Shown: positions 8,773-16,750, numbered from the stretch's first letter. The stretch: 64,000 nucleotides of DNA from Pseudoxanthomonas broegbernensis (GCF_014202435.1 NZ_JACHGU010000005.1:269579-333578); one strand, 5' to 3'. Notes: generated by a model from the letters alone, not told the origin. Made by a program: numbers and translations.

Positions 8773-8786
8773 TTGACCGGCATCAA
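8773..8786 (-). promoter_or_regulatory. FNR/ANR box for the HMA-like gene
   Basis: TTGAC-CGGC-ATCAA. A near-consensus -10 (TACAGT, 8749-8744, minus strand) lies at the right distance for a class II promoter firing leftward. It could also help nnrS, 44 bases (four helical turns) away centre to centre from the second box. Confidence 0.75.
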
Positions 8787-8816
8787 GCCGGTGCCCGATC
8801 CTCGATCCGGCCCGGC

Positions 8817-8830
8817 CTGACCCAGGTCAA
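8817..8830 (+). promoter_or_regulatory. FNR/ANR box for nnrS
   Basis: CTGAC-CCAG-GTCAA has one mismatch. The centre is 41.5 bases before the nnrS ATG, which places the expected transcript start exactly on the A of the ATG. CAGACT at 8853-8858 gives the A and T expected at -11 and -7. Confidence 0.72.
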
Positions 8831-8864
8831 GGCACCCTTCCCGCCGCGGCGACAGACTGCGGCC

Positions 8865-10106
8865 ATGCGCATCGAATACGTCCCCTTGCCCGGTCCACGC
8901 CAACGCACTTCGCCCGCCTGGCTGGCGCACGCGCCGCACCGCCTGATGTTCTTCATCGGCGCGGCCAACGTGCTGCTGGCGATGCTGTGGTGGGCGCTGT
9001 GGCTGGCGGCGGTGCGCTGGGGCGCGTGGACGCTGCCGCCGCCGGCGATACCGGCCGGCTGGCTGCACGCGTTCCTGATGCAGTACCTGGTGCTGCCCAG
9101 TTTCATATTCGGCTTCCTGCTGACCGTGTTCCCGCGCTGGATGGGGCTGCCGGACCTGCAGCGCCACCACTACCTGCCGGTGGGCGCGGGGCTGATGGGC
9201 GGCCAGTTGGCCATGCTCCTGGGCGCGGCCGGCTGGGAGGCGGGACTGATGGTGGGGCTGTGGATGGCGCTGGCCGGCTGGAGCACGGCGCTGATCGTCC
9301 TGGGCCGGTTGCTGGCCGACGAGAAGGGGCGCACCTGGCATGCGCGCTCGTGCTTCGCCGCGCTGGCGCTGGGCTGGCTGGGGCTGGCGATGTTCATCGC
9401 CTTCGCCCTGGGCGCATCGCCGGACTGGGCCTTCGCCAGCATCAAGCTGGGCGGCTTCGGCCTGCTGCTGCCGGTGTACGTCACCGTGGCCCACCGCATG
9501 TTCCCGTTCTTCGCCGGCAACTCGGTGCCGGGCTATGTGCCGTGGCGGCCGCTGTGGTGGCTGGGCGCGGTGTGGGCGCTGCTGATGGTCCACCTGGGCC
9601 TGGAACTCGCGCATGCCTATGCCTGGCTGTGGCTGGCCGACCTGCCGCTGCTGGCGCTGGCCGGCTACGCGGTGTGGCGCTGGTGGCCACGGGCGAAGAT
9701 GCCGGGGCTGCTGGCGGTGCTGTTCATCGGCACGGCCTGGCTGCCGGCGACCTTCGCCCTGTACTTGGCGCAGAGCTTCACCTACCTGCTCAGCGGCGAA
9801 TTCATCCTCGGCCGCGCGCCGATGCATGCGCTGTTCATCGGTTTCTTCGGCAGCCTGCTGGTGGCGATGGTCACCCGGGTGACGCAGGGCCATTCGGGCC
9901 GGCCGCTGCGGATGTACGGCATCGCCTGGTTCGCCTTCGTGGCGATCCAGGGGGTCGCCACGGTGCGGGTGCTGGCCGACGTGCTGCCCGACCCGGGACT
10001 GTGGCAGGCGGTGGCCGCGGTGGGCTGGCTGGTGGCGCTGTCGCCCTGGGTGGCGCGCATCGGCGGCATCTACCTGTCGCCGCGCCGCGATGGACGCCCG
10101 GGGTGA
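8865..10106 (+). CDS. nnrS: NnrS family membrane protein
   Basis: A 413-residue protein with about 12 hydrophobic helices. It starts with AHAPHRLMFFIGA and contains FLLTVFPRWMG and VYVTVAHRMFPFF, all typical of NnrS. NnrS proteins bind heme and copper and protect against nitrosative stress in NO-reducing bacteria. No Shine-Dalgarno sequence is visible before the ATG (GCGACAGACTGCGGCC), consistent with a leaderless message from the FNR promoter. The downstream SirB2-like gene begins within a few bases of the stop, so the two form an operon. Confidence 0.92.
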   Translation: MRIEYVPLPGPRQRTSPAWLAHAPHRLMFFIGAANVLLAMLWWALWLAAVRWGAWTLPPPAIPAGWLHAFLMQYLVLPSFIFGFLLTVFPRWMGLPDLQRHHYLPVGAGLMGGQLAMLLGAAGWEAGLMVGLWMALAGWSTALIVLGRLLADEKGRTWHARSCFAALALGWLGLAMFIAFALGASPDWAFASIKLGGFGLLLPVYVTVAHRMFPFFAGNSVPGYVPWRPLWWLGAVWALLMVHLGLELAHAYAWLWLADLPLLALAGYAVWRWWPRAKMPGLLAVLFIGTAWLPATFALYLAQSFTYLLSGEFILGRAPMHALFIGFFGSLLVAMVTRVTQGHSGRPLRMYGIAWFAFVAIQGVATVRVLADVLPDPGLWQAVAAVGWLVALSPWVARIGGIYLSPRRDGRPG

Positions 10107-10110
10107 ATCG

Positions 10111-10518
10111 GTGATCGAGTTCTATCCGCAGATCAAGTGGGTGCACGTGGCCGCGATCATGGCCAGCGGCAGCCTGTTCGCGCTGCGCGGCGCCGGCGCG
10201 CTGGCCGGGATGCGCTGGCCGCTGGCCGCGCCGGTGCGGTACCTGAGCTACAGCATCGACACGGTGCTGCTGACCGCCGCGCTGATGCTGCTGACCATCC
10301 TGCCGGGCGCGCTGTTCGCCAACGGCTGGCTGACCGTCAAGCTGGTGCTGCTGGTGGCCTACGTGGTGCTGGGAGTGCTGGCGCTGGGCCGGCGCGGCGG
10401 CCGCGGGCGCGGCCGGCGCGCGGCGTTCTACGTGGCCGCCCTGCTGGTCTACCTGCAGATGTACTGCATCGCCCGCGCCCACCACCCGCTGGGCGCGTTC
10501 TACCTGTTGTCCGGCTGA
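10111..10518 (+). CDS. SirB2-like four-helix membrane protein
   Basis: A 135-residue hydrophobic protein starting IEFYPQIKWVHVAAIMASG, with four predicted membrane helices and AHHPLGAF near the end. This matches the SirB2/invasion-regulator-like membrane family. I chose GTG at 10111, just after the nnrS stop, because family members begin near this point. An in-frame ATG at 10090, overlapping nnrS, is the alternative and would add 7 residues. The biochemical role of the family is not known. Association with nnrS and an FNR promoter suggests a role under low oxygen. Confidence 0.8.
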   Translation: MIEFYPQIKWVHVAAIMASGSLFALRGAGALAGMRWPLAAPVRYLSYSIDTVLLTAALMLLTILPGALFANGWLTVKLVLLVAYVVLGVLALGRRGGRGRGRRAAFYVAALLVYLQMYCIARAHHPLGAFYLLSG

Positions 10519-10544
10519 GCCGCATCCGACGGAGGCGCCGCACC

Positions 10545-10673
10545 ATGGACCTGAGCGAAATGGAACTGCCCGACCCCTGCCTGCCGGCCTGTCCGCTGCT
10601 GCAGGAATCCTGGGACGCGGCCGGCATGTCGGCGCAGGCGCCCATGGGCGGGGAGTCGGCCGGCGAGGATTGA
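10545..10673 (+). CDS. Small 42-residue protein with CxxxC
   Basis: Starts 26 bases after the SirB2-like gene and is preceded by GGAGG nine bases before the ATG, the best ribosome site in this operon. The product is acidic, starts MDLSEMELPDPC and contains C-L-P-A-C-P, a possible metal or cluster ligand pair. No membrane segment. I do not recognise it. Its position as last gene of the nnrS operon is the main reason to list it. Confidence 0.5.
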   Translation: MDLSEMELPDPCLPACPLLQESWDAAGMSAQAPMGGESAGED

Positions 10674-10758
10674 CCGTGCGGCGGCGCGCGTACGCGCGGC
10701 GGCCGGGTCGGCGGCCGAAGCCGGCTTCCGCACGGAGGCGGCCGCGAAGGTGGACGCG

Positions 10759-11424
10759 TCACGCGCGCCGCAACTGGAAGTCGGCGAATCCCTCGCCCAG
10801 GGTGGCGCCGTCCGGCGGCGTCCACGGCGCATGCCGCGACGGGTCCAGGCGGCACTCCTGCACCACCCAGCGGCGCACGCCGCGGCGCGCCAGTTCGCGG
10901 CCCAGCGCATGCAGCTCGGGTTCCGGGTACAGGTCCGGGTGCCAGGTGGTGCGGCATTCGTAGTCCACACCGCTGTCCAGCAGCCAATCCAGCGCATCCC
11001 ACACCGCGGCGGCGCCGAGGCGGCGGCCGGTGATCGCGGCATGGCGCGCAGGCGGCGCCTTGATGTCCAGGCCCACCCAGTCCAGTTGCGGCAGCAGCCG
11101 GGCCAGGCGCAGCGGGTACATGCCGCCGGTATGCAGGGCGGTGGCGAAGCCCAGCTCGCGCACCACGCGCAGGGCGCCGCCCAGCCCCGGTTGCAGGGTC
11201 GGCTCGCCGCCGGAGAAGACCACCCCGTCGAGCAGGCCGCGCCGCCGCCGCAGGAACGCGACCGCCCGTTCCCAGGCGATCGCGCGTTCGCCGCGCGCGG
11301 GCAGCAGTTCCGGGTTGTGGCAGTAGCCGCAGCGCCAGGGGCAGCCCTGCAGGAACAGGACCGCCGCCAGCTTTCCCGGGAAGTCGATCGTGGTCAGCGG
11401 CAGCATGCCGCCGATCCGGATCAT
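10759..11424 (-). CDS. nrdG: Anaerobic ribonucleotide reductase activating enzyme NrdG
   Basis: A 221-residue radical-SAM activase that installs the glycyl radical on class III ribonucleotide reductase. The cluster motif is C-P-W-R-C-G-Y-C (about residues 28-35), with SGGEPTLQPG (about 71-80) in the SAM-binding region and LDIKAP further on. Sequence start IRIGGMLPLTTIDFPGKLA is typical of the longer NrdG2 type. The ATG overlaps the stop of the small glycyl-radical gene as ATGA, so the two are translationally coupled, which suggests stoichiometric need for each other. Confidence 0.93.
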   Translation of the reverse strand: MIRIGGMLPLTTIDFPGKLAAVLFLQGCPWRCGYCHNPELLPARGERAIAWERAVAFLRRRRGLLDGVVFSGGEPTLQPGLGGALRVVRELGFATALHTGGMYPLRLARLLPQLDWVGLDIKAPPARHAAITGRRLGAAAVWDALDWLLDSGVDYECRTTWHPDLYPEPELHALGRELARRGVRRWVVQECRLDPSRHAPWTPPDGATLGEGFADFQLRRA

Positions 11425-11609
11425 GCCGCGCGTGCCGCTCCGGCCAGGACGGGGGCCGGCTCGGCGAAGAAGCGGCGTTCGGCATGCTCGCCCTGCTTGC
11501 CGATGTTGAAGCTGGAGACGGGACGGTGGTAGCCCATCACGCGGGTCCAGACTTCGCAGGGCTGGCGTTCCTCGTCGCGCAGGGTGGGGGCAAGGGTGGC
11601 GGTGGTCAT
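11421..11609 (-). CDS. nrdD: Separate glycyl-radical domain of class III ribonucleotide reductase
   Basis: A 62-residue protein containing CEVWTRVMGYHRPV and FNIGKQGEHAERRFF. In one-piece NrdD proteins this segment is the extreme C-terminus and carries the radical glycine in the R-V-x-G-Y motif. Here it has its own ATG with AGGAG 7 bases upstream, so it is a genuine gene and not a pseudogene tail. It lies between the large nrdD gene (219 bases upstream) and nrdG (overlap ATGA). The arrangement is like YfiD/GrcA to pyruvate formate-lyase, a spare-part glycyl-radical subunit. I infer that it docks on the large polypeptide to form an active enzyme. Confidence 0.88.
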   Translation of the reverse strand: MTTATLAPTLRDEERQPCEVWTRVMGYHRPVSSFNIGKQGEHAERRFFAEPAPVLAGAARAA

Positions 11610-11828
11610 GGGTGTGCTCCTGTCGGGTTGGGCCGACCATCGGGAGATGGGCGGTGGGTGAAACGGATGGCGCTGGTTTCACGCTGGCCGCGCAGCCAGC
11701 GCGGCTCGACGCCGACGGACGACCGGCCGGAGGCTGCCGGACGCTTTCCCGGCGGGGCCGGCCATCCGGCCGTGGCGAAGCGTTTCGCCGGCACGTCGTC
11801 CTGTTCCGGCGGCGCGGGAACCACGGCC
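11610..11828 (-). other. Spacer between the two nrdD parts
   Basis: 219 bases with no supported gene. The inverted repeat CGCTGGC-CGCGCA-GCCAGCG near 11694 could form a hairpin in the transcript. This spacer is not coding in the frame of either neighbour, so the split is not a simple single frameshift. Confidence 0.5.
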
Positions 11829-13574
11829 TCAGGCCGCGCCCGCCAGCGCGCGCCGCTTCTGCGCCAGCTTCTCCTCGTCGCAGCGCGGGCAGAATGCGTG
11901 CTCGCCTTCCAGGTAGCCGTGCACGGGACAGATCGAGAAGGTCGGGGTGATGGTGATGTAGGGCAGGCGGAAGCGGGTCAGCGCGCGCCGCACCAGGTCG
12001 CGGCAGGCCGCGCCGCTGGAGACGCGCTCGCCCATGTACAGGTGCAGCACGGTGCCGCCGGTGTAGCGCGACTGCAGCGCCTCCTGCCGCTCCAGCGCCT
12101 CGAACGGGTCGTCGGTGAACCCCACCGGCAGTTGCGATGAATTGGTGTAGTAGGGCTTGTCGTCGCTGCCGGCCTGGAGGATGTCCGGCCAGCGCCGGCG
12201 GTCCTCCTTGGCGAAGCGGTAGGTGGTGCCCTCGGCCGGGGTGGCCTCCAGGTTGTAGAGGTGGCCGCTGCTTTCCTGGAACCGCACCATCCTCCCGCGG
12301 ATGTGGTCGAGCAGGCGCAGGGCGAAGGCGTGGCCCCAGTCGCTGGCGAGGTCGTGGGCGTCGTGGGTGAAGTTGCGGATCATCTCGTTGATCCCGTTCA
12401 CGCCCAGCGTGGAGAAGTGGTTGCGCAGGCTGCCCAGGTAGCGCTTGGTGTAGGGATACAGGCCGTCGTCGATGAGCTTCTGCACCACCTGGCGCTTGAT
12501 CTCCAGGCTCTGCCGGCCCAGTTCCAGCAGCTCGTCCAGGCGCGCGTACAGCGCGGCCTCGTCGCCGCGGTACAGGTAGCCCAGGCGCGCGCAGTTGACC
12601 GTGACCACGCCCAGGCTGCCGGTCTGCTCGGCGCTGCCGAACAGGCCGTTGCCGCGCTTGAGCAGTTCGCGCAGGTCCAACTGCAGGCGGCAGCACATCG
12701 AGCGGATCATCCCCGGGTCCAGCTCGGAGTTGATGAAGTTCTGGAAGTACGGCAGGCCGTACTTGGCGGTCATCTCGAACAGGCGTTGCGCGTTGTCCGA
12801 CTCCCAGGGGAAGTCGGCGGTGATGTTGTAGGTGGGGATGGGGAAGGTGAACACCCGGCCCTTGGCGTCGCCCGCGCTCATCACCTCGATGTAGGCGCGG
12901 TTGATCATGTCCATCTCGGCCTGCAGGTCGCCGTAGGCGAACGGCATCTCCTGCCCGGCGATGAACGGGGTCTGCCCGCGCAGGTCGGCCGGGCACACCC
13001 AGTCGAAGGTGAGGTTGGTGAACGGGGTCTGGGTGCCCCAGCGCGAAGGCACGTTGAGGTTGTAGATCAGCTCCTGGATGCACTGCCGCACCTGGTCGTA
13101 GGACAGCGCGTCCTTGCGCACGAACGGAGCCATGTAGGTGTCGAAGGAAGAGAACGCCTGGGCGCCGGCCCATTCGTTCTGCAGCGTGCCCAGGAAGTTG
13201 ACGATCTGGCCCACCGCCGAGGACAGGTGCTTGGGCGGACCGGCCTCGACCCGGTTGGGGATGCCGTTGAGCCCCTCGTACAGCAGGGTGCGCAGCGACC
13301 AGCCGGCGCAGTAGCCGGAAAGCATGTCCAGGTCGTGGATGTGCAGGTCGCCCTCGCGGTGGGCCCGGCCGATCTGCGCCGGGTAGATCCGCTCCAGCCA
13401 GTAGTTGGCGGTGACCTTGCCGGCCACGTTGAGGATCAGCCCGCCCAGCGAGTAGCCCTGGTTGGCATTGGCGTTGACCCGCCAGTCGGCCCGGCTGAGG
13501 TACTCCTCGACCGTGCCCACCGGGTCCACCATCGGCGGCCCAGGGTGCCGTCGCACGCTGTCCTGAACGTCCAT
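11829..13574 (-). CDS. nrdD: Class III (anaerobic) ribonucleotide reductase large part, lacking the glycyl-radical tail
   Basis: A 581-residue oxygen-independent ribonucleoside triphosphate reductase. Family stretches include DLHIHDLDMLSGYCAGWSL, INSELDPGMIRSMCCRLQ, GVVTVNCARLGYLYRG and LGVNGINEMIRNF. The C-terminus FSICPVHGYLEGEHAFCPRC holds the start of the zinc region and then stops. The R-V-x-G-Y glycyl-radical segment is on a separate downstream gene (11421-11609). There is no N-terminal ATP-cone. I chose ATG 13574 (DVQDSV). Upstream codons to 13628 lie inside the promoter palindromes. Control: FNR box plus paired NrdR boxes. CcoN, norZ and hemN share the FNR logic. Confidence 0.93.
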   Translation of the reverse strand: MDVQDSVRRHPGPPMVDPVGTVEEYLSRADWRVNANANQGYSLGGLILNVAGKVTANYWLERIYPAQIGRAHREGDLHIHDLDMLSGYCAGWSLRTLLYEGLNGIPNRVEAGPPKHLSSAVGQIVNFLGTLQNEWAGAQAFSSFDTYMAPFVRKDALSYDQVRQCIQELIYNLNVPSRWGTQTPFTNLTFDWVCPADLRGQTPFIAGQEMPFAYGDLQAEMDMINRAYIEVMSAGDAKGRVFTFPIPTYNITADFPWESDNAQRLFEMTAKYGLPYFQNFINSELDPGMIRSMCCRLQLDLRELLKRGNGLFGSAEQTGSLGVVTVNCARLGYLYRGDEAALYARLDELLELGRQSLEIKRQVVQKLIDDGLYPYTKRYLGSLRNHFSTLGVNGINEMIRNFTHDAHDLASDWGHAFALRLLDHIRGRMVRFQESSGHLYNLEATPAEGTTYRFAKEDRRRWPDILQAGSDDKPYYTNSSQLPVGFTDDPFEALERQEALQSRYTGGTVLHLYMGERVSSGAACRDLVRRALTRFRLPYITITPTFSICPVHGYLEGEHAFCPRCDEEKLAQKRRALAGAA

Positions 13575-13588
13575 CCCATCCCCTTGAT

Positions 13589-13604
13589 CCACAACATGTG
13601 GTGG
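13589..13604 (-). promoter_or_regulatory. NrdR box 1 (promoter-proximal)
   Basis: CCACAACATGTGGTGG matches 11 of 16 positions of the NrdR consensus acaCwAtATaTwGtgt. It forms a perfect 14-bp inverted repeat (13591-13604) with box 2. The predicted nrdD transcript start (about 13599) lies inside it. Confidence 0.75.
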
Positions 13605-13619
13605 GATCCTGGCACTTGA

Positions 13620-13635
13620 CCACCACATGTTGTTT
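13620..13635 (-). promoter_or_regulatory. NrdR box 2 (promoter-distal)
   Basis: CCACCACATGTTGTTT, the inverted counterpart of box 1. The two 16-mers are 15 bases apart (31 bases centre to centre, three helical turns), as known for NrdR operators. It overlaps the FNR box by two bases. Confidence 0.75.
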
Positions 13636-13647
13636 GACCTGGATCAA
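13634..13647 (-). promoter_or_regulatory. FNR/ANR box for nrdD
   Basis: TTGAC-CTGG-ATCAA, with its centre 66.5 bases before the nrdD ATG. CAGGAT at 13611-13606 (minus) is a fitting -10 for a class II start near 13599. Confidence 0.8.
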
Positions 13648-13830
13648 GCCGGCGCCACTTCCCGGCAACCGGGGGAGACAGGCTGTGATGGCCGTCGGCA
13701 ATCCGTCGCCGGCGGGGCCCCCTACCCGGCCGGACCCTCGGCACGGGCGCCGTGCCCGGCGCCGGTCCATGCCTGGCCGGCCTGCGCCACGGCCGCGGCC
13801 CTCCTGGCCGGTGCGCGGGCGCGCCGGGGG

Positions 13831-15060
13831 TCAGTACGCGTACTGCAGTTGCAGCCAGAGCCGGTCGGTGTCCGCCGTGCGGGCGCGGTCGCCGCTGCGG
13901 TAGCGGGCCAGCTTCAGCAGGCCGCCCAGGCCCCTCACCCCGGGGATCGGGCGGGCGTAGGACAGGTCGATCTCGCGCCCGTAGCGGCCACCGCCGCGCT
14001 GCGGGGTGAAATCGTGGTACCCGGCCTGCAGGCTGCCGCCGGCCAGCGGCACCGCCGCGCCGGCATAGGCATCGTCCACGCCCTGCGCCGGGGTGGTGGC
14101 GAATACGTCGGCCCAGCCCTGGAAGACGTGCTTGGTGGCCAGCGGCGTCTGGAAGGCATGGTTGCCCGGCCCGTCGCCGCCGCCCAGCGACTCGTAGCCG
14201 GCCTTGAGCGTGGCCCCGCGCAGCGCATAGCCCAGCTCCGCCAGCAGGTAGCGGCTGTCCAGCCGCCACGGATTGCCATCCAGTTCGCGCTGGCGCGCGT
14301 ATTCGGCGGCGTAGCTCCAGTCGCCGTGCCCGCCCTCCAGGCGCAGGCCGGTGGTGCGGCTGGCAAGGCTGCCCAACGGCGCGGCGGCGGCGACCGCGAC
14401 GCCTTCCAGGTCCAGCCGGTAGTGGTAGGCGGTGGCGGTCAGCGCCGGCGCCAGGCGCCACCCGGCCCGCAGCAGGTGGCTGTGGCCTTCGATGTCGGCA
14501 GGATTGGCGCGGTGGGAGGCGGGGCTGTCCTCCGGCCCGAACACGGTGTTGATGCCGGCGATCCAGGCATAGTCCAGGGTCGTGCGCGGCGTGGGCGCCA
14601 GTTGCAGGCGCACGCCGTCGTAGGTCTGCTCGTTCTGCCGCCAGGCGCTGCCGCCGACGAAGCGCTGGTTGCCCAGGTTGATCCGCTGTCGGCCGAAGGT
14701 GGCCGCGTTGTCCCCGGCCGCGTAGCGGACCAGAGCCTGGTTGATCTCCGTACCGGCCGGGTCGGCGATCGCCGGATATCCGCTCCGGCCGTTGCGGGTG
14801 TCGTTGTAGCGGCCGCCGAGCCGGGCCACGCCGTCGGCCTCGGCCAGCGCCGACCAGCCATGCCGGGCCGCGGTGCGGTAGCCCAGCCGCGCGCGCAGCG
14901 TGTGCGCGTGCGCATCGTGGGCGATGCCCCGCTGCTGGGCATGCTCGTAGCGGTAGCGCAGGTCGAGGATCGGCCCGGCATCGCCGGCCGCGGCGGCCAG
15001 CGTCGGCACCAGGGCCAGGAACAGCGGGGAGGTGCGGCGGATGAGGCGTGCGATCTGCAT
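13831..15060 (-). CDS. Outer-membrane beta-barrel porin (alginate-export-like)
   Basis: A 409-residue protein with a signal peptide (RRTSPLFLALVPTLAAAAG) starting at the ATG at 15060. The mature part alternates short polar turns with aromatic-rich strands, for example LDLRYRYEHAQQ, NLGNQRFVGGSAWRQNEQ and LQAGYHDFTPQ, and ends in the C-terminal aromatic WLQLQYAY typical of barrels. Repeated Y-x-aromatic strands and the FGRQRINLGNQRFVG segment resemble the alginate-export/OprD-like family. The substrate is unknown. An FNR box 65.5 bases upstream suggests use during anaerobic growth. The possible longer start at 15132 would place coding sequence over the FNR box and is rejected. Confidence 0.8.
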   Translation of the reverse strand: MQIARLIRRTSPLFLALVPTLAAAAGDAGPILDLRYRYEHAQQRGIAHDAHAHTLRARLGYRTAARHGWSALAEADGVARLGGRYNDTRNGRSGYPAIADPAGTEINQALVRYAAGDNAATFGRQRINLGNQRFVGGSAWRQNEQTYDGVRLQLAPTPRTTLDYAWIAGINTVFGPEDSPASHRANPADIEGHSHLLRAGWRLAPALTATAYHYRLDLEGVAVAAAAPLGSLASRTTGLRLEGGHGDWSYAAEYARQRELDGNPWRLDSRYLLAELGYALRGATLKAGYESLGGGDGPGNHAFQTPLATKHVFQGWADVFATTPAQGVDDAYAGAAVPLAGGSLQAGYHDFTPQRGGGRYGREIDLSYARPIPGVRGLGGLLKLARYRSGDRARTADTDRLWLQLQYAY

Positions 15061-15118
15061 GGCAGCGGTCCTGCGTGTGGGGTGCCCGCATGTTTGGACG
15101 CGCAGTGCGCGCGGCTCC

Positions 15119-15132
15119 TTGATTCGGATCAA
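15119..15132 (-). promoter_or_regulatory. FNR/ANR box for the porin gene
   Basis: TTGAT-TCGG-ATCAA is a perfect consensus box, centred 65.5 bases before the porin ATG. A second box for the divergent operon lies 49 bases away centre to centre. Confidence 0.82.
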
Positions 15133-15167
15133 TCCGGGCCCCCGGTGCGCGCCGATCGCCGCTCCGC

Positions 15168-15181
15168 CTGATGCAGGTCAA
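15168..15181 (+). promoter_or_regulatory. FNR/ANR box for the DUF2249 operon
   Basis: CTGAT-GCAG-GTCAA has one mismatch. The centre is 65.5 bases before the ATG at 15240. GAACGT at 15204-15209 is at the -10 position. Confidence 0.72.
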
Positions 15182-15239
15182 GGCATCCGCATCGCGGCGC
15201 TGCGAACGTGGCATCGTCCGTTCGCCCACGAGTACCGCG

Positions 15240-15494
15240 ATGTCCGCGCCGCTGGACCTGCGCCACCTGCCTCCGCCCGAGCCCATGCACCGCATCCTCG
15301 ATGCGCTGGACGCACTGGCGCCCGACGCACGCCTAGAGGCGCTGACGCCGCAGCGGCCCGGGCCGCTGCTGCCGGTGCTGGCGCAATGGGGCTACGCCTG
15401 GCGGATCGACGAACTGGAAGGCGGCGGCGCGCGCATCGCGATCTGCCGGCGCGAGGACGAGGCCGCGCTGCTGGCCGACCGCGCGGCGGGATGA
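15240..15494 (+). CDS. DUF2249 domain protein
   Basis: An 84-residue soluble protein. DLRHLPPPEPMHRILDALD near the N-terminus and RPGPLLPVLAQWGYAWRID in the middle fit DUF2249, a small TusA-like fold common in denitrification and NO-response clusters. It is the first gene of a three-gene operon in which each stop overlaps the next start as ATGA. The biochemical function is unknown. A role in redox or metal handling with the two following proteins is inference. Confidence 0.85.
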   Translation: MSAPLDLRHLPPPEPMHRILDALDALAPDARLEALTPQRPGPLLPVLAQWGYAWRIDELEGGGARIAICRREDEAALLADRAAG

Positions 15495-16750
15495 GCGGCC
15501 TGGCCCTGACCCGGGCACCGCCGCTGGGGCGCCCGCTGCGCTTCCTGGCCGCCTCGCCGCTATGGGGGATCGCCGCCGGATCGCTGCTTGCGCTGGATGG
15601 CGACGCGCTCGCGCTGGGCCGCTGGGCGCCGCCTGCGGTGGCGCTGGTGCATATGTTCACCCTGGGCGTGCTGGGCAACGCGATGCTCGGCAGCCTGCTG
15701 CAGTTCCTGCCGGTGGCCGCGGCCACGCCGGTGCCCGGCGCGCGCGCGTCGTTCCTGGCGCATGCGGCGCTGAACCTGGGCCTGGCGGTGTTCGTGGCCG
15801 GCCTGTACCGCTCGCACGCGCTGCTGGTGCCGGCTTCATCGCTGCTGGCCGCCGCCTTGCTCGCAGTGGCGCTGCCGCCGTTGCCGGCACTGCTGCGGCG
15901 CGGCGCGCAACGGCTGCTGCGCACCGCCCTCGGCACCGCACTGCTGGCACTGGCGGCGACCGTGGCCCTGGGCGTGCTGGCGGCGGCGGTGCTGGGCGGC
16001 CGCGCCGCGTGGCCACTGGACCGGCTGGTCGACGCGCATGCCGCGCTGGGCATGGGCGGCTGGATGCTGGTGCTGCTGGCGGCGGTGGGCAGCGTGACCC
16101 TGCCGATGTTCCAGGGCACCGCGGCGGTGCGGCCGCGCGCGCTCGCCGCCTGGCTGGCGGCCACCCTGGCGCTGCTGGCCGCCGCCGCGCTCGCGCGCCT
16201 GCACGGTGCGCCGTCGTGGGTGCCGGCACTGGCCCTGGCGGTGCCGTCCATCGCATTCGCCGCGGCGGTGCTGTGGCTGCAATGGCATGCGCCGCACCGG
16301 CGCAACCCGGCGCTGGTGCGCTTCTGGCGGGCGGGCGTGCTGGCCCTGGGCCTGGCGGCCGCGGCCGCCTGCGCGGCGGGCGCCGGCGCACCGGCGCCGA
16401 TGGCCATGCTCGCCGGCACGCTGGCCATCGGGATCGCGGTGCCGTTGCTGGTGAACGGCATGCTGCTGGAGATCGTCGGCTTCATCGCCTGGATCGACCT
16501 GCGCGGCCGCTGCCCGCGCGGGGTGCGCATCCCGGCGGTGGGACGCCTGCTGCCCGACGGCGACAAGCACGCCGCGCTGCTGGCGCACCTGGGCGCGTCG
16601 GCATTGCTGGCGGCGGCCGTGGCGTGGACACCGCTGGCCCCGCTGGCCGGCGCCGCGATGGCCGCCGCCTATGCCGTCAGCGGCGCCTGCCTGCTGCGCT
16701 GCCTGCGGCGCATGCGCGATTTCGCGCGCGACCACGGAGAACCGCGATGA
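15491..16750 (+). CDS. Polytopic membrane protein, NnrS/heme-copper-oxidase-like
   Basis: A 419-residue, very hydrophobic protein with about 12 helices. The conserved-looking segment VHMFTLGVLGNAMLGSLLQF (about residues 54-73) places a His beside a Gly-rich helix. HAALGMGGWMLVLLAAVGS (about 178-196) is similar. Such His-containing helices recall NnrS and heme-copper oxidase-like proteins. I do not know an experimentally defined role. Start and stop both overlap neighbours (ATGA at 15491 and 16747), so it is translated together with the DUF2249 and DGC proteins. Confidence 0.8.
   Translation: MSGLALTRAPPLGRPLRFLAASPLWGIAAGSLLALDGDALALGRWAPPAVALVHMFTLGVLGNAMLGSLLQFLPVAAATPVPGARASFLAHAALNLGLAVFVAGLYRSHALLVPASSLLAAALLAVALPPLPALLRRGAQRLLRTALGTALLALAATVALGVLAAAVLGGRAAWPLDRLVDAHAALGMGGWMLVLLAAVGSVTLPMFQGTAAVRPRALAAWLAATLALLAAAALARLHGAPSWVPALALAVPSIAFAAAVLWLQWHAPHRRNPALVRFWRAGVLALGLAAAAACAAGAGAPAPMAMLAGTLAIGIAVPLLVNGMLLEIVGFIAWIDLRGRCPRGVRIPAVGRLLPDGDKHAALLAHLGASALLAAAVAWTPLAPLAGAAMAAAYAVSGACLLRCLRRMRDFARDHGEPR

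Noticed and set aside
15061..15132. Longer N-terminus of the porin gene
   Set aside because: It would put coding sequence across the FNR box and in front of the signal peptide.
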